Shown one piece after another: positions 10,473 to 22,245 of a stretch of 64,000 nucleotides of DNA. The stretch comes from Opeltia flavorubescens. Taxonomy: Eukaryota; Ascomycota; Lecanoromycetes; Teloschistales; Teloschistaceae. The position numbers were made by a program, and so were the translations under genes. The notes below the pieces were generated by a model. It was given only the letters and a program-made list of their open reading frames with translations, ran no database searches and was not told the origin of the DNA. Each line of letters begins with the position of its first letter. The first letter of the stretch is position 1. The DNA lies in assembly GCA_000442125.1 (NCBI GenBank), contig KE546970.1, positions 860,667-924,666 on the forward strand, in the 5' to 3' direction.

Positions 10473-11130
10473 CGTGAGGTCTGGGAGTTGAGGAGGAGAA
10501 GATCGAGTATGGCCGGTCCAGCGACGGCGTACGCCGGCTGAAGAATGAGAGGAACCTATAAAATACCGACAGCAAAGGAATGGAGCAGCAATGGAGTCAA
10601 AAGAATAAGATAGGATAGGATCAGGGATAATATGTGACTGGGAACGGATAGCTGCTGTACAAGATTATGGAAGCGGGTAGAGGAATGTGCAGAGACAGAA
10701 AAGGTGGGTACAACCTATATTGACGATTCACAGCTTATTCTAACCACTGAATTTTCCAGCCACCTAGATTAGATTGTTGATTGAGATGGCATCAGAACAT
10801 CAAGTTTTTGCCAAGTGAAGAGGATATTGATGGCTGGGAAAGACATGATAGTTCGTTTTCTCTGTTTGTAGACAATCCTGGTGGCTGGTCGGCCCGGCGA
10901 TCAATTCCCTGCTAGCTCCCGGCGTGCATTAGCGCCCGGATCTGTGGCTTAGTGAGATTCGCTTCTCGCTTCTGGTTGCGGATGTTTTGCTGACAGGATA
11001 CTCAATACACCAACATGAGTCAGATAAGACTAATCGAAACATGCAATTCAGCTCAGTGCAACATTGTTGTATATAACACTAGACAGCGATCTCTTCTGCG
11101 AATGTCAATAACTGGTCAATTTACTTGAAG
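10473..11130. other. Divergent promoter region, GH16 / TyrRS
   Basis: About 660 bp between two divergent start codons. No coding signal or strong repeat seen. Confidence 0.45.
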
Positions 11131-12591
11131 ATGAACGACTCAACTATGGCGGATTCAATGAGCCCACAAGAAAAGATTGCTTTGATTAAAGAGAACCTGC
11201 AAGAAGTACTCAAAGAAGATATCATAGAAGATATCCTTGTGAAACAGAACAGGCCACTTAAAATCTACTGGGGTATATCTCTCCAGCATCGAGTTTGTGT
11301 GTATATCGCTTATGTGCAATCCTAGGTACTGCTACAACTGGAAGACCTCACTGTGGGTACTTCGTTCCTATGGTCAAGATCGCTCACTTCCTGCGGGCTG
11401 GATGTGCTGTAAAGATTCTTCTTGCGGACATACATGGCTTCCTCGACAATCTCAAAGCTCCAATCGAGCTTGTCAAGTACCGCGCAGAATACTACAAGCT
11501 CGTCATCACCTCCGTGCTCAAGTCTCTGAACGTACCCATAGACCGGCTCACCGTCGTGCTAGGAAGCTCTTATCAGCTATCTGCAGAATACACAATGGAT
11601 CTTTTTCGATTAAGTTCAGTTGTGACCGAGCATGATTCGAAAAAGGCAGGAGCCGAGGTCGTGAAGCAGGTTGCAAATCCCACATTGAGTGGATTGATTT
11701 ACCCACTTATGCAAGCTTTGGATGAGCAATATCTCGATGTTGACGTCCAATTCGGCGGGGTGGATCAGCGCAAAATCTTTGCACTGGCGTCGGAATCGCT
11801 CCCAAAGCTCAATTACAAAGAGCGAGCGCACCTTATGAACCCCATGGTCCCCGGCTTGTCAGGTGGTAAAATGTCGGCATCCGACCCAGACTCCAAGATC
11901 GATTTGCTTGATCCACCAGAGGTTGTCGAAAAGAAAATGAAAAAGGCACATTGCGTGCCAAAAGAAGTAGAGGGCAATGGGATCCTTGGCTTTGTCGAAT
12001 TCGTCCTACTCACTGTGGATAGTCTCAAGAACGGCGGAAAGGGCAAGTTTGTGGTGGAGAGGCGAAAGCCAGAGGATGGAGAGCCCCTTGTGTATGAAGA
12101 CATTGCAACCTTGAAAGCTGACTATCAAGCCGATAAGGTATTTCCCTCATCTAAAACGTGGATCATGATTTGAAGTTGATTACGAATAGCTTACTCCGCA
12201 ATTATTGAAACCCGCTATAACCAAAGCGCTGATACAGCTGCTGAAACCGATACAAGAAGAATTCCAGGCATCCCCTGAATGGCAGGATGTCGCCAAAAAG
12301 GCTTACCCGCCGCCGGAAGTGAAGAAGAAGGAGAAGAAGGTCAAAGACCGGGGTACAAGGTTTCCCGGAGCCAAGGGCAATGTTGAAGCGAAGCCCGACG
12401 GACAAATCGAGGAGAAGTCAAAAAATCAGGCTGAGACAAGTACCGACGCAAAGGAAGCAACACAAGACAGTATCGAAGCGAAGCCAGATGGGCATATCGA
12501 GGGAGAGCTAAAAGACCAAGTCAATTTGGGTACTGGCGCTGGGGAAGCAATGAATAATTTAGACATTAGATCAGAAACTGCTTGCGTATAA
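11131..12591 (+). CDS. TYS1: Tyrosyl-tRNA synthetase, cytosolic
   Basis: Class I synthetase that charges tRNA-Tyr. Exons 11131-11272, 11326-12137 and 12190-12591 give 451 residues. The catalytic domain has the HIGH-type motif as [12 protein letters not shown] (His56) and the KMSKS-type motif as KMSAS (229-233), the form seen in eukaryotic cytosolic TyrRS rather than the mitochondrial/bacterial type. [23 protein letters not shown] and [11 protein letters not shown] are further signatures. Other in-frame ATGs at 11146 and 11158 could be the start. After the usual Lys-rich [19 protein letters not shown] segment the protein has two tandem copies of a 30-residue unit starting EAKPDG(Q/H)IE (DNA 12382-12471 and 12472-12561). 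No EMAPII-like or S4 domain is seen. Confidence 0.95.
12382..12561 (+). repeat. 90-nt tandem duplication in the TyrRS tail
   Basis: Two units of exactly 90 nt (12382-12471, 12472-12561). The first 30 bases of each are closely similar (gaagcgaagcc...gatatcga-like) and encode EAKPDGQIE and EAKPDGHIE; the rest is diverged but aligns without gaps (K-NQ/K-DQ, KEA/GEA). This shows an old in-frame duplication. Confidence 0.75.
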
Positions 12592-13294
12592 TGTAGATAC
12601 ACCCGGGTTAATGTATGGTGTTATCCTCGTATCTAAAGCCTTCTACACCTAACAGCTAACAAGTCTGCGATTGAATACATGAAGCTGAGGGAGCTTACAT
12701 CCTTCTGAGAAAGGAAGCCTCAGGTGACAATATAAAACAGGTCTGTATCTGGGAACGATCTGCGACGCGACTAATTCTTACCGTATCAAGAAAAGTTTCG
12801 ACCATTACGAACAAGTGAACGTTGCTCTTGTTGTATCATCATTGTGTATCTTGACCACGAAGTACAAAATTACTCTTGACTGAATCTAAATGAGGCTGAA
12901 TAAGTGGGACCCCACCCACCAGCAAGCTGCAGCACCCACCCAAACCCCCTCCCCTTGTCCCTAAACCAATCTGTTTTTGGTCGAGCAGTAAACCTACCGA
13001 GGCGTCAAGCAGTCGAACACCTCATCCATTCATGATTTCATCGCACATTGAATGCGTCTTTTCATACCAAGAAAGCTGGGACGAAATGGAATTGCCTGCA
13101 GGGTGTCCTAATCGACATCCATACATCTTTCCCTCGCTTGAGGCCCGCAGCTCTGTCGCATAGAAGTACAAGTCGAATCTACAGCACAAAACTTGCCGAT
13201 CATCCCGCCTCACTACCCTTCCCCTTCTAGGCCCGCCTTGCGCGTATAACGTCCGCTTCGTTTGCCTCCTTGCGATCCTGACACCACCCCGACA
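12592..13294. other. Adenylate cyclase promoter region
   Basis: About 700 bp. A C-rich, pyrimidine-biased stretch at 12905-12965 contains CCCCT cores (STRE on the other strand). No gene seen. Confidence 0.4.
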
Positions 13295-16200
13295 ATGCTC
13301 AAGAAGGATGGTGTCGCGAAACATGCTTCGGAGAAAGCGGTCAAGGGAGGCAAACGTTTGCATGACAAGGTGATGGGCGGTCCGCCAGCTGGCTCGCGGA
13401 AGGCTCCTATACATCTCCGCACAGGGACAAATGACCTGTGAGTGGTCCCTCTAGACACAGTATCATGCCTCTCGAAGCCATCTCATCTCTTCCCTCATAC
13501 CCTCGCAGCTGTGTTCGTTGGAGTGACTTTGTGTTTCCCTCGAATGCTTGCTCGATTGACAACGAATTTTGGAAGAAATTCCGCTTACCCTAGTCCTTGT
13601 GCATAGGAATGGCAAAGCACCCCAGATCCCCCCCGCCGAAAATGGCACTCTATCCATGGGCACCTTTCTCTCGGATTCCCCTGACTCGCCGATGGAATTT
13701 GGTACTAGCGGTACGTTCTATGCCGGATCTCGAGACTCAACCTTCCCAAATCTAGCGAACGAGCGTGGACTTGGAGCTTCGAAACAAACTCCTTCGAACG
13801 CCGCTGCTCCTGATGCTGAGATAGCTCCATGGCTGAGCTCCGGCCCTCTGGAGACCAATGGGGGAGCGGATGGCGGAAATAGCTTCGATGATGTACAAGG
13901 AAAGGCCCGACCAGCCCGGCCAGACAACCAACAGAATGAATTGGTTGATCCGATGTTCTATACCAACGATAGACGGCCGTCCATGGCAAGCGCAACGACG
14001 GTCAGCAGCCAGAATTCGGTGCCAATCTCACGCGCAAGCACAAGCCGTGGAAATCATAGCAAGAGGCTTGGAGCGTATTTTGGTGACGACACGCTTGACT
14101 CCTCACGAAGTTCTGATACCAGTATCCTAACCACTGGCCGAGATCATTCGACGTCATCGCAATCCCGGAAAGCCCGACACAACTCTGTGCAAACGAATAA
14201 TACAGATGGCCGAGCCAGCTCGCCAGGTTCAAGGCCTCGCTCTCCGATTCCATCCAGTGATGTTACGCCGTGGCTTTTCCAGGATTTTAAGGTGAGTGCA
14301 CGTGATGGTGTTTGCCTTGTACAACACGATTCATGCATGTTTGCCCGATCATGTATGCGAGCCTTGCCATTGAACGAGGACGGAAATGCAGTGCGCTGCT
14401 CTGAAAACCTCTTTGAAGCGAAATTAATTGAACAATTCATGAACAATCGGTATAATGAATGACGACGAATGCTGTCCATGGATGATAGATACTTTCCTCC
14501 CTTGGCGTTTCATTGATTTTGCGCGTCCGATTTACATGATGGCTATTCCTCCGTCATGGGTGGTATTGATCGTCTTCCTTCAGCGTGTAGATGTGCATTG
14601 CGCCTTCCTTCCCTCCCACTTTGCAGACCGATGCTGATAACATTGTGTTGTAGGAAATCCAACAATATGGTAACGCTCCGGTTAGAAACGCGCCGGCAGG
14701 TCTAGATAAGGACCGTTATGCTGATGACGAGTCCCCTTTATCCACCAACCATCACCATCACCGACTTCATTTTCCACGCCATCGCCACACTCGGAGTAGG
14801 GAGGAGCCTATCAAGGTTTCCTCGAAGGACATGCCGACCAATGGAATTTCCTCACGACCGCCGACATTCAGGCAAGAATCTTCGACCAGCGTCCGGGCCT
14901 TGAAGGATTCTATCTCGTCGCCTATGGCCTCCAGAACAACTCTTCCCTACTCCAGCACGAGCCCGACTTCGAGTCCACATGGCACTGCCTCACGGGAGGC
15001 GGCTCCTGTCGAGAAATCGCCTGCTGACGGACCGCATGGTAAGAGATCAATTCTGGACAAAATTCGAGGTCACAAGGGAGAGAAGAAGCCTCATGAATCT
15101 CTCACACATCTTCTTGGTTCAAAGATCTCTTTACATGATTCGCCGGTGGAGATGGGCAAGAACTATAAGCCAGATTTCTCTCCGCAAAAGAGGACCCGCG
15201 AAGCAAGCATAGCAACGTTCGACAGTGGCTCGACGGCCAAACCGTCCGATTATATCGATGCCGAGTCTTTCGCGCCCAAGAAAGAGGGTGGGTCTCGCCT
15301 CTTACACAGTCACGGCAAGTTTCCAAGGCCTACAAGAAGGGGCTTTAGTCACGAATCACTTCCTGGAAAAGATGGAGATAGAACGCGCAATGGCTCAGTA
15401 GTGAATGAGTCACTTTTCCAACTGGATACCGATCTGGACAATATGGAGGGCATCCTGGATCCTTCTGTCAAGCCTGTCAGTCTGCCGTACGGGGGCATCT
15501 TCACGGGAGAACCGATCAACGAGGAGCCACAAAAGGAACCAAAAGATCCATATAGTGCTTACGATCCTGGCGGTTGGGACGCACCAGACTCCTGGGCAGT
15601 CAAGAGAGTCGGCGACGAAAACATGGCTCGTCTACGCGAAATCGACGAAGCTGGCGATCTTCCACGGCTTGATGATGATGGCACCCCTCACTGTGTTCGC
15701 GTATTCCGCATAGATTCTACGTTCGCAACGCTGTCAACTGGTGTCAATACAACAGTCGCTGAAATACTTCAGATGTTGGGCAAGAAGTCATTCCTCCAGG
15801 ATGATCTGGATAACTATCAGATCATCATGCGAAAACATGACCTTCAGCGCCAGCTTAATCCTAACGAGCGGCCAATAGCTATACAAAAGACCTTACTCGA
15901 GCAAGCTGGATATCTGGCGAGCGATCGCATCGAAGAGATCGGCCGTGAAGACAACAGCTATCTGTGCCGATTCACCTTCGTGCCAACAAAACTCAGCGGA
16001 TACTATAGCCTAGAGAAAGAGCCTGGCCAAGGGAAAGGCGGAAAGTATAGTCATGTAGATCTCCAGGGAAGGAGTCTCGTTACCATACCCATTACACTCT
16101 ATCAAAAATCTCCCGAAATTATCTCATTGAACCTTTCACGCAACCTTGCACTCGACGTCCCAAAGGATTTCATCCAAGGTTGCACCAACCTCAGGGAGAT

Positions 16201-19200
16201 CCGCTACATCAGCAACGAAGCCTGGAAGTTACCCCCGAGTTTCAGTCTTGCTACTAAACTGACGATACTTGATTTGTCGAACAACTGTCTTGAGCAGCTT
16301 GAACATGCGGAACTGGACAAGTTGCAAAATCTGATTAGTATCAAGCTATCGAACAACAAATTGAAGTACCTTCCTGCATATTTCAACTCATACAACTCAC
16401 TTCGAAGCCTCAATGTGTCTTCTAATTACCTCGAAACCTTTCCGGATTTTCTTTGTGAACTGAGATCCCTTGTCGATCTCGACATCAGCTTCAATGCGAT
16501 CCGTGCATTGCCCAAGATTGGAGGTCTTGTAACGCTGGAAAGGCTTTGGGCGACCAATAACAGGCTCCAAGGGAGATTCCCTGAACAAATCAAGGAGTTG
16601 AAGAACATCAGAGAAATCGATATCCGCTTCAATGCCATCACCAATCTCGACGTATTCACTACCCTGCCTAGGCTAGAGCAGCTAATGGTTGGGCACAACG
16701 GCGTTACGAAATTCGAAGGGCATTTTCCTAAAATCAGAATTCTCCACATGGATCATAATCCACTCACAAGGTTCCTCTTTGACGCGCCAGTTCCATCAAT
16801 TGCCTCTCTGAACATTGCGTCGGCAAACGTTGCTCAATTAGACGATCCGATCTTTGAAAGAATGCCTAATCTATCCAAATTGAACATGGACAAGAATCAT
16901 TTCGTTAGCATTTCTTCCGATATAGGTAGACTGCGAAAACTGGAGTACTTAAGTATGGCCAAGAATCCATTGAGTAGTCTCCCAGCTACCATAGGAAATT
17001 TGCAAGAGTTGAAGTATCTGGATGTACGAGAGTGTAATTTGAAAAAGCTTCCATCAGAGATGTGGCTGTGTTGTCGACTTGACACTCTGAACGTTTCTTC
17101 CAACGTACTCGAAGACTTCCCAAAGGCAATAGCAGCTTTCCAGAGCCTGCAGCTTGAGAATCAGGCTACCGGCTCTCACGGCTCGCCAGGCACAGCAGGC
17201 CCCACGTCCAATGCGCCCTCATACGATGAGCTCGGTAAGCTTGAAGATTTTGGGCATAGGAGGCCCAGCCAGGCTTCAGGTGGTCTTCTCAGCGTCGGGA
17301 GCTCACCAGCAAGTGGGAACAGGCACGGTTCAATCGTTTCGGTGTACGGACCGGGTGGCCGGAAAGCTTCTGTAATATCAAGAACTCCAACGGACGGCAG
17401 TTTGACTCCAGTCAACCGCAAAGACTCATCGAACGTGCAGTCAAGACTAGCAAGTACCTTTGCCGGTTCTTTACGAAATCTCTACCTGGCAGACAATAGA
17501 TTGACGGACGATGTATTTGATGAGCTAGTCTTATTACCTGAACTCCGAATACTCAACCTCTCGTACAACGAGCTGTATGATATCCCTCAACGATCTTTGC
17601 GGCGCTGGCAGCATCTCAACGAGCTCTGTCTATCTGGGAATGAGCTAACATCGCTTCCTTCGGATGATCTTCCAGAAGTCACTTCCCTCAAAGTGCTCCA
17701 TATCAATGGCAACAAATTCCAAGTCCTCCCGGCGGAGCTCGGCAAGGTCCAGAAGCTGGCGACCTTGGATGTAGGCAGCAATTCCCTCAGGTATAATGTC
17801 TCCAATTGGCCCTACGACTGGAACTGGAACTGGAACCGCAACCTCAAGTACCTAAACTTTTCCGGCAATAAGCGATTGGAGATTAAACCTGCGAGTCGAT
17901 CCTTTGCAACCAATGGAGCTAGAGATGGCACTGATCTCACCAACTTCACTATCCTGCAACATCTCCGTGTTTTGGGCTTGATGGATGTTACGCTTACAAT
18001 ACCATCGGTTCCGGACGAGACAGAAGATCGTCGAGTGCGGACCACAGGTTCTCTTGCAGGAGCTCTTACCTACGGCATGGCAGATAGCCTTGGAAAGCAC
18101 GAACATCTGTCGACTCTTGATCTGGTGGTTCCAAAATTTAGAGGACACGAGAGCGAGACGCTTTTTGGCATGTTCGATGGGCAGAGTTCTTCGAGTGGCG
18201 GCTCTAAGCTTGCTAGATACCTACACGAGAATTTTGGTTTCCATTTTATTGAGGAGTTAAGCAAGTTGAAATCAGCCGTCGAAACGCCCTCGGATGCGCT
18301 GAGGAGAACGTTCTTGGCCCTCAACAAAGACCTAGCGACAGCAGCGAGCCAATCGTTGGAAGATAAGGAGCACCGTCCGCAGCTGAGTCATCGAGGATCA
18401 ATAGCTGGACAGACGTTGAACGCCGATGACTTGAGTTCTGGCGCCGTTGCCACTGTAATGTTCCTGGACAACATGGAATTATACCTTGCACATGTCGGGG
18501 ATGCTCAGGCTATGCTCATTCATTCCGACGGCGGCTGCAAAATGCTTACGCGCAAGCATTCACCTGGGGATGAGCTCGAAAGAGAACGCATCCGTAAGGC
18601 GGGCGGCTACGTTTCCAGGCACGGCAAATTGAATGAGGTCCTTGACGTCTCACGGGCGTTTGGTTATATTCAAATGATGCCCGCTGTCATGGCTGCACCC
18701 GACATCGTGCAGATTACGCTCCGAGAGCAGGACGAAATGATCATCATAGCTTCTCGAGAGCTCTGGGAATACATGACGCCAGACGTAGCTGTGGATGTTG
18801 CGCGAAGTGAGCGAGGTGACTTGATGCGTGCTGCTCAGAAGCTTCGGGACCTGGCAATGGCATTCGGTGCCACCGGGAAGATCATGGTCATGGTCGTTGG
18901 CGTCAGTGACCTCAAGAAGCGCGAGCGTAACCGGTTCCGTGGTCAAAGTCTTTCGATGGGCCCAACCCAATCACAGGACGATCCCATCTTCTCAAGCAAG
19001 CGCGGAAAACGCAAAGACCGGCCTGACGATTCGACGCTTCAGAGGTTGGACCCTGAAGTCGAAGCTCCAACCGGAGACGTGGCAATGGTCTTCACTGACA
19101 TCAAGAGCTCCACCAATCTATGGGAGACATATCCGATTGCCATGCGAGCGGCCATCAAGATACACAACGACATCATGAGAAGGCAGCTCCGAGTGATCGG

Positions 19201-20292
19201 AGGTTACGAGGTCAAGACTGAGGGTGACGCCTTCATGGTGTCTTTCCCAACGGCCACTTCGGCGCTGCTTTGGTGCTTCTACGTCCAAGGTCTCCTTCTA
19301 GAAGCCAATTGGCCGAGTGAGATTCTCGAGAGTGTCCACTGCGCCGAGGTGCTCGACACTGACCAGAATGTCATTTACAAGGGTGTGTCTGTGCGTATGG
19401 GTATGCATTGGGGTCAACCAGTGTGTGAGACGGATCCCATCACGCGACGAATGGACTACTTTGGCCCGATGGTCAATCGAGCAGCTCGAATATCGGGTGC
19501 GGCCGATGGAGGACAGATTTATGTATCGTCTGACTTCATCGCCGAGATACATCGCGTGCTCGAGACATACGCGGAGACAGACCGATCTGGTTCGACTGGT
19601 TCGGATGATGCTTTAGGAGACGATCCGCTCAGTGCCGACATTCGCAAAGAGCTTCGACAGCTCAGCACGCAGGGCTTTGAGGTCAAAGATCTGGGCTCAC
19701 ATAAGTTGAAGGGTCTTGAAAATCCCGAATATTTGTACTTGATGTATCCCCATGCTCTTGCAGGGCGACTGGCAGCACAGCAGGCGCGAACGGATGCTGA
19801 GGCTGCAGCCGCTTCCGTCGATCCAGCAAGCAAGTCGCGGGATAGCCAGCTCACAATGGAGACGCAAAATGTTTGGGACCTATGGAACGTCAGCCTTCGG
19901 CTTGAGATGATTTGCAGTGCCATGGAAAGCCCAGGGACGAGCGGTCTTCGACCGCCGGAGCGCAGTGTGCTAGAGAGGATGAAGAATCGTGGGGGCGAGG
20001 TGACGGATCGATTCTTGGTCGCCTTTGTAGAACATCAGGTGTCTCGGATAGAGGTATGGTTTCTTCCCCTTTTGGTTTTGTGACTTTTCGATGACACTTG
20101 CTAACACATGTGCTATAGACAAGCATATCAGCGCTCTACGCTAGGAATCTGATACGACCGCTCCAAGCAGGTCGAAATCCTCTTGCAGATGCTTGCCCAA
20201 TGGACAACATCTGGCAGGAAATCTCATCGCGGCTGGCTGAATTTGAAGCAATCAAAAATCATCGAGGACCGTCGATGGTAACGGAGAAATAG
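13295..20292 (+). CDS. Adenylate cyclase (Ras-associating, LRR, PP2C-like, class III catalytic)
   Basis: Makes cAMP for PKA signalling in growth, nutrient sensing and development. Exons 13295-13437, 13607-14291, 14654-20053 and 20119-20292 give 2133 residues. After a long Ser/Pro-rich N-terminus come a Ras-associating domain (from about residue 620, HCVRVFRID), many leucine-rich repeats (about 750-1350) interrupted by a Ser/Gly/Pro-rich insert of about 100 residues (1111-1214), a PP2C-like domain (about 1410-1695), and a class III cyclase domain (about 1745-1980) with VFTDIKSSTNLWE metal-binding Asp and EVKTEGDAFMV. The terminal exon supplies a short C-terminal region expected for CAP/Srv2 interaction. 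The first exon (MLKKDGVAKHASEK) and the 169-bp first intron are inferred by phase; the second intron is unusually long here (362 bp). Confidence 0.93.
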
Positions 20293-21083
20293 GCGAAGAG
20301 GGAGGACTGTACTACACCGAGCAACTGTCCGGCTCGTATGGGCAAGGCTTGGGTTTGGGCGGGAGGCTTTTTGGGGCATCGGAGTTCATTGTGTCATTGG
20401 TTGCAAGGTAAATAGGGCGGCGAGGGCTGCTTGCTGCTTGGGCTGGTATGATTGACGCTGTCATGTTCACGAGGATGCATATCTTGTATGGTGTATGGGA
20501 TATTGGATGCTTCGCAAGCCTATGCGACTGTTAGGTCATTGTTTTTATACATACGGTGGTGGTGCTTGATTGATGGATAGCATGAAAGTATTTACAGACG
20601 GTATTCATACAATACCGTGTGCATATTCGAATCACTGCCATTCCTTCACAGCTTCTCCATAATAATGATTACTTTCCACTACTCCGTCTCATTCACGGCT
20701 ATCTCAATTCAACACGTGACGTCATCCCGCTGTTGAAGATCTTAATCTGAAACCCCTGCCGATCATCTTGGCTGAAATCTAATCTTAACAACGGCGGGAC
20801 AAGGGGGTGGAGGGTGGAGGTTTGTGGGGAATGGAGAAAGATCCCCCAACCTCCCTTTGTCTATTCCATTGTTCTTTCCCTGCTTTTGCACACACTTTGC
20901 GCAATCAGATTCGCCTAGCTGAGCAGGACTCGGCTTTTCTCGACTGTCCTTATCCGATTTCTACTTTGATCTTGTTTGCCGTCGATTATTGTTGCAAGTC
21001 GACGCCCCCTTTTATATATCTCCTTCTCCATTTTCTGCCGTGGTGCTTGAGAAGGCTCTCATCGTGACAAGTACACCACCAAA
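20293..21083. other. Adenylate cyclase 3' region and promoter of the next gene
   Basis: About 790 bp. It contains an overlapping E-box and CRE (CACGTGACGTCA, 20713-20724) and a pyrimidine-rich stretch at 20845-21060 likely to be leader. No further gene seen. Confidence 0.45.
20713..20724. promoter_or_regulatory. Composite E-box/CRE element CACGTGACGTCA
   Basis: CACGTG (20713-20718) overlaps a perfect TGACGTCA (20717-20724). These are known sites for bHLH (Cbf1/Pho4-like) and ATF/CREB bZIP factors. It lies about 360 bp upstream of the next start codon at 21084. Confidence 0.35.
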
Positions 21084-21903
21084 ATGCCCATCCTTCTGCG
21101 ACGTTCGGAATTCACAGATAATGCCTCCGCGAAAGCATCGTCAGGATGGCACACATGTATGAGTAAGGCTTATTGCAAGTATGTTCATTCTCTCCATCTT
21201 CCTTCCTATTGTCCTCACCTTGGCTTCCCCGAAAGCCATCCAAATCTCATAAGTGCTTCTCGTTAACCTCCGCCGCGACAGATATCCCGCCATCATCGGC
21301 ATCATCCTCGCTATCCTCGTCGCTGTCACATGCCTCTACTGCCTCTTCCGTTTCCTCTCATGCTGCTGCTGCGATTGCCTTTCCGGCGGCCGATACCAGC
21401 GCTCCTCACGGAAACGACACAGATATGCGGATCTGGGCGCGAGTCCTTACACGGGGTATCAAAATCCAGCTGCGGATTCCAACTCGGGGACGATGTATCA
21501 TGAGCCTCCTCAGTACGCGCGGTTTGAGTATGAGACTCCTTCGGGTTCGGATGGGCACGGGGGCAAGAAGATGATGGGGGAGGATTCGTTGCCAAAGATG
21601 CCGGTTTGGGGGGAGGCGGAGAGGAAGAGGGTTGAGGTGGATGATGATCATCATGGTGGGGCGGGGTATGGTGATGGGAAGAGGGAGAAGGAGTTGGAGG
21701 TTGAGTATGAGATGAGGCAGCCTATGCTCAGGGGCGAGAGGGAGAAGGAGACTGTTCCGGCACCGGCATATGCGGAGATGGATGCTGGGGTTAATGGTGG
21801 TCAAGGTGTTGGTGGTGGAGGAGATGTGGGTTATGGGCGTGGATATAAACCGTACGGGGCCGGGTATACTGCATATTCGCCCGCTGGGAAGGGCTATATG
21901 TAA
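21084..21903 (+). CDS. Fungal single-pass membrane protein with cysteine cluster, function unknown
   Basis: Exons 21084-21178 and 21282-21903 give 238 residues. The N-terminus has WHTCMSKAYCKYPAI, a block I recognise as shared by a family of uncharacterised ascomycete proteins, followed by one hydrophobic segment (IIGIILAILVAVTCLYCLF, about 34-52) that runs straight into a cysteine cluster (LSCCCCDCLSGG), a plausible palmitoylation site. The cytosolic tail is polar, with PPQY-type and Tyr/Gly-rich stretches (YGRGYKPYGAGY). There is no signal peptide, so it is probably a C-tail-in membrane protein. I cannot assign a function. Confidence 0.8.
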
Positions 21904-22245
21904 GTGTAGATGCCAAGGAACGGAATCGTGTAGGATAGGTAGGTAGGATGGATGATTCGAATGTAAGAGCATTTCGTACTGGATGTCTTAGGGAATCAGG
22001 CAATCGTATTGATAGGGAATAAAAACTAATTCATATCCTGTGTGATCTATCTGTCAATGTGGGTATCTAAAGTATGATGTTTGTATGCAAAAAAAAACGA
22101 CTGAAGGACTGTACGTTATGCTTCTTCTGGCAATCTTTAGCAGGTGGTGGTGCGGTAATAACATCTGAATTCCGGTGCGTTCTCTCATCTTCTCGAATTC
22201 GAGACATCGACGAAGAGCCCGACGACTTCACCATATCCTGATCCG
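21904..22245. other. Convergent 3' regions
   Basis: About 340 bp between two stop codons; a run of nine A at about 22088. No coding signal. Confidence 0.4.

Noticed and set aside
13022-13458. Minus-strand open frames upstream of adenylate cyclase
   Set aside because: No similarity; they overlap the inferred first exon (13295-13437), whose phase fits.
20618-20640. TTCGAATC resembling a tRNA B box
   Set aside because: No A box or cloverleaf around it; no tRNA found in the window.
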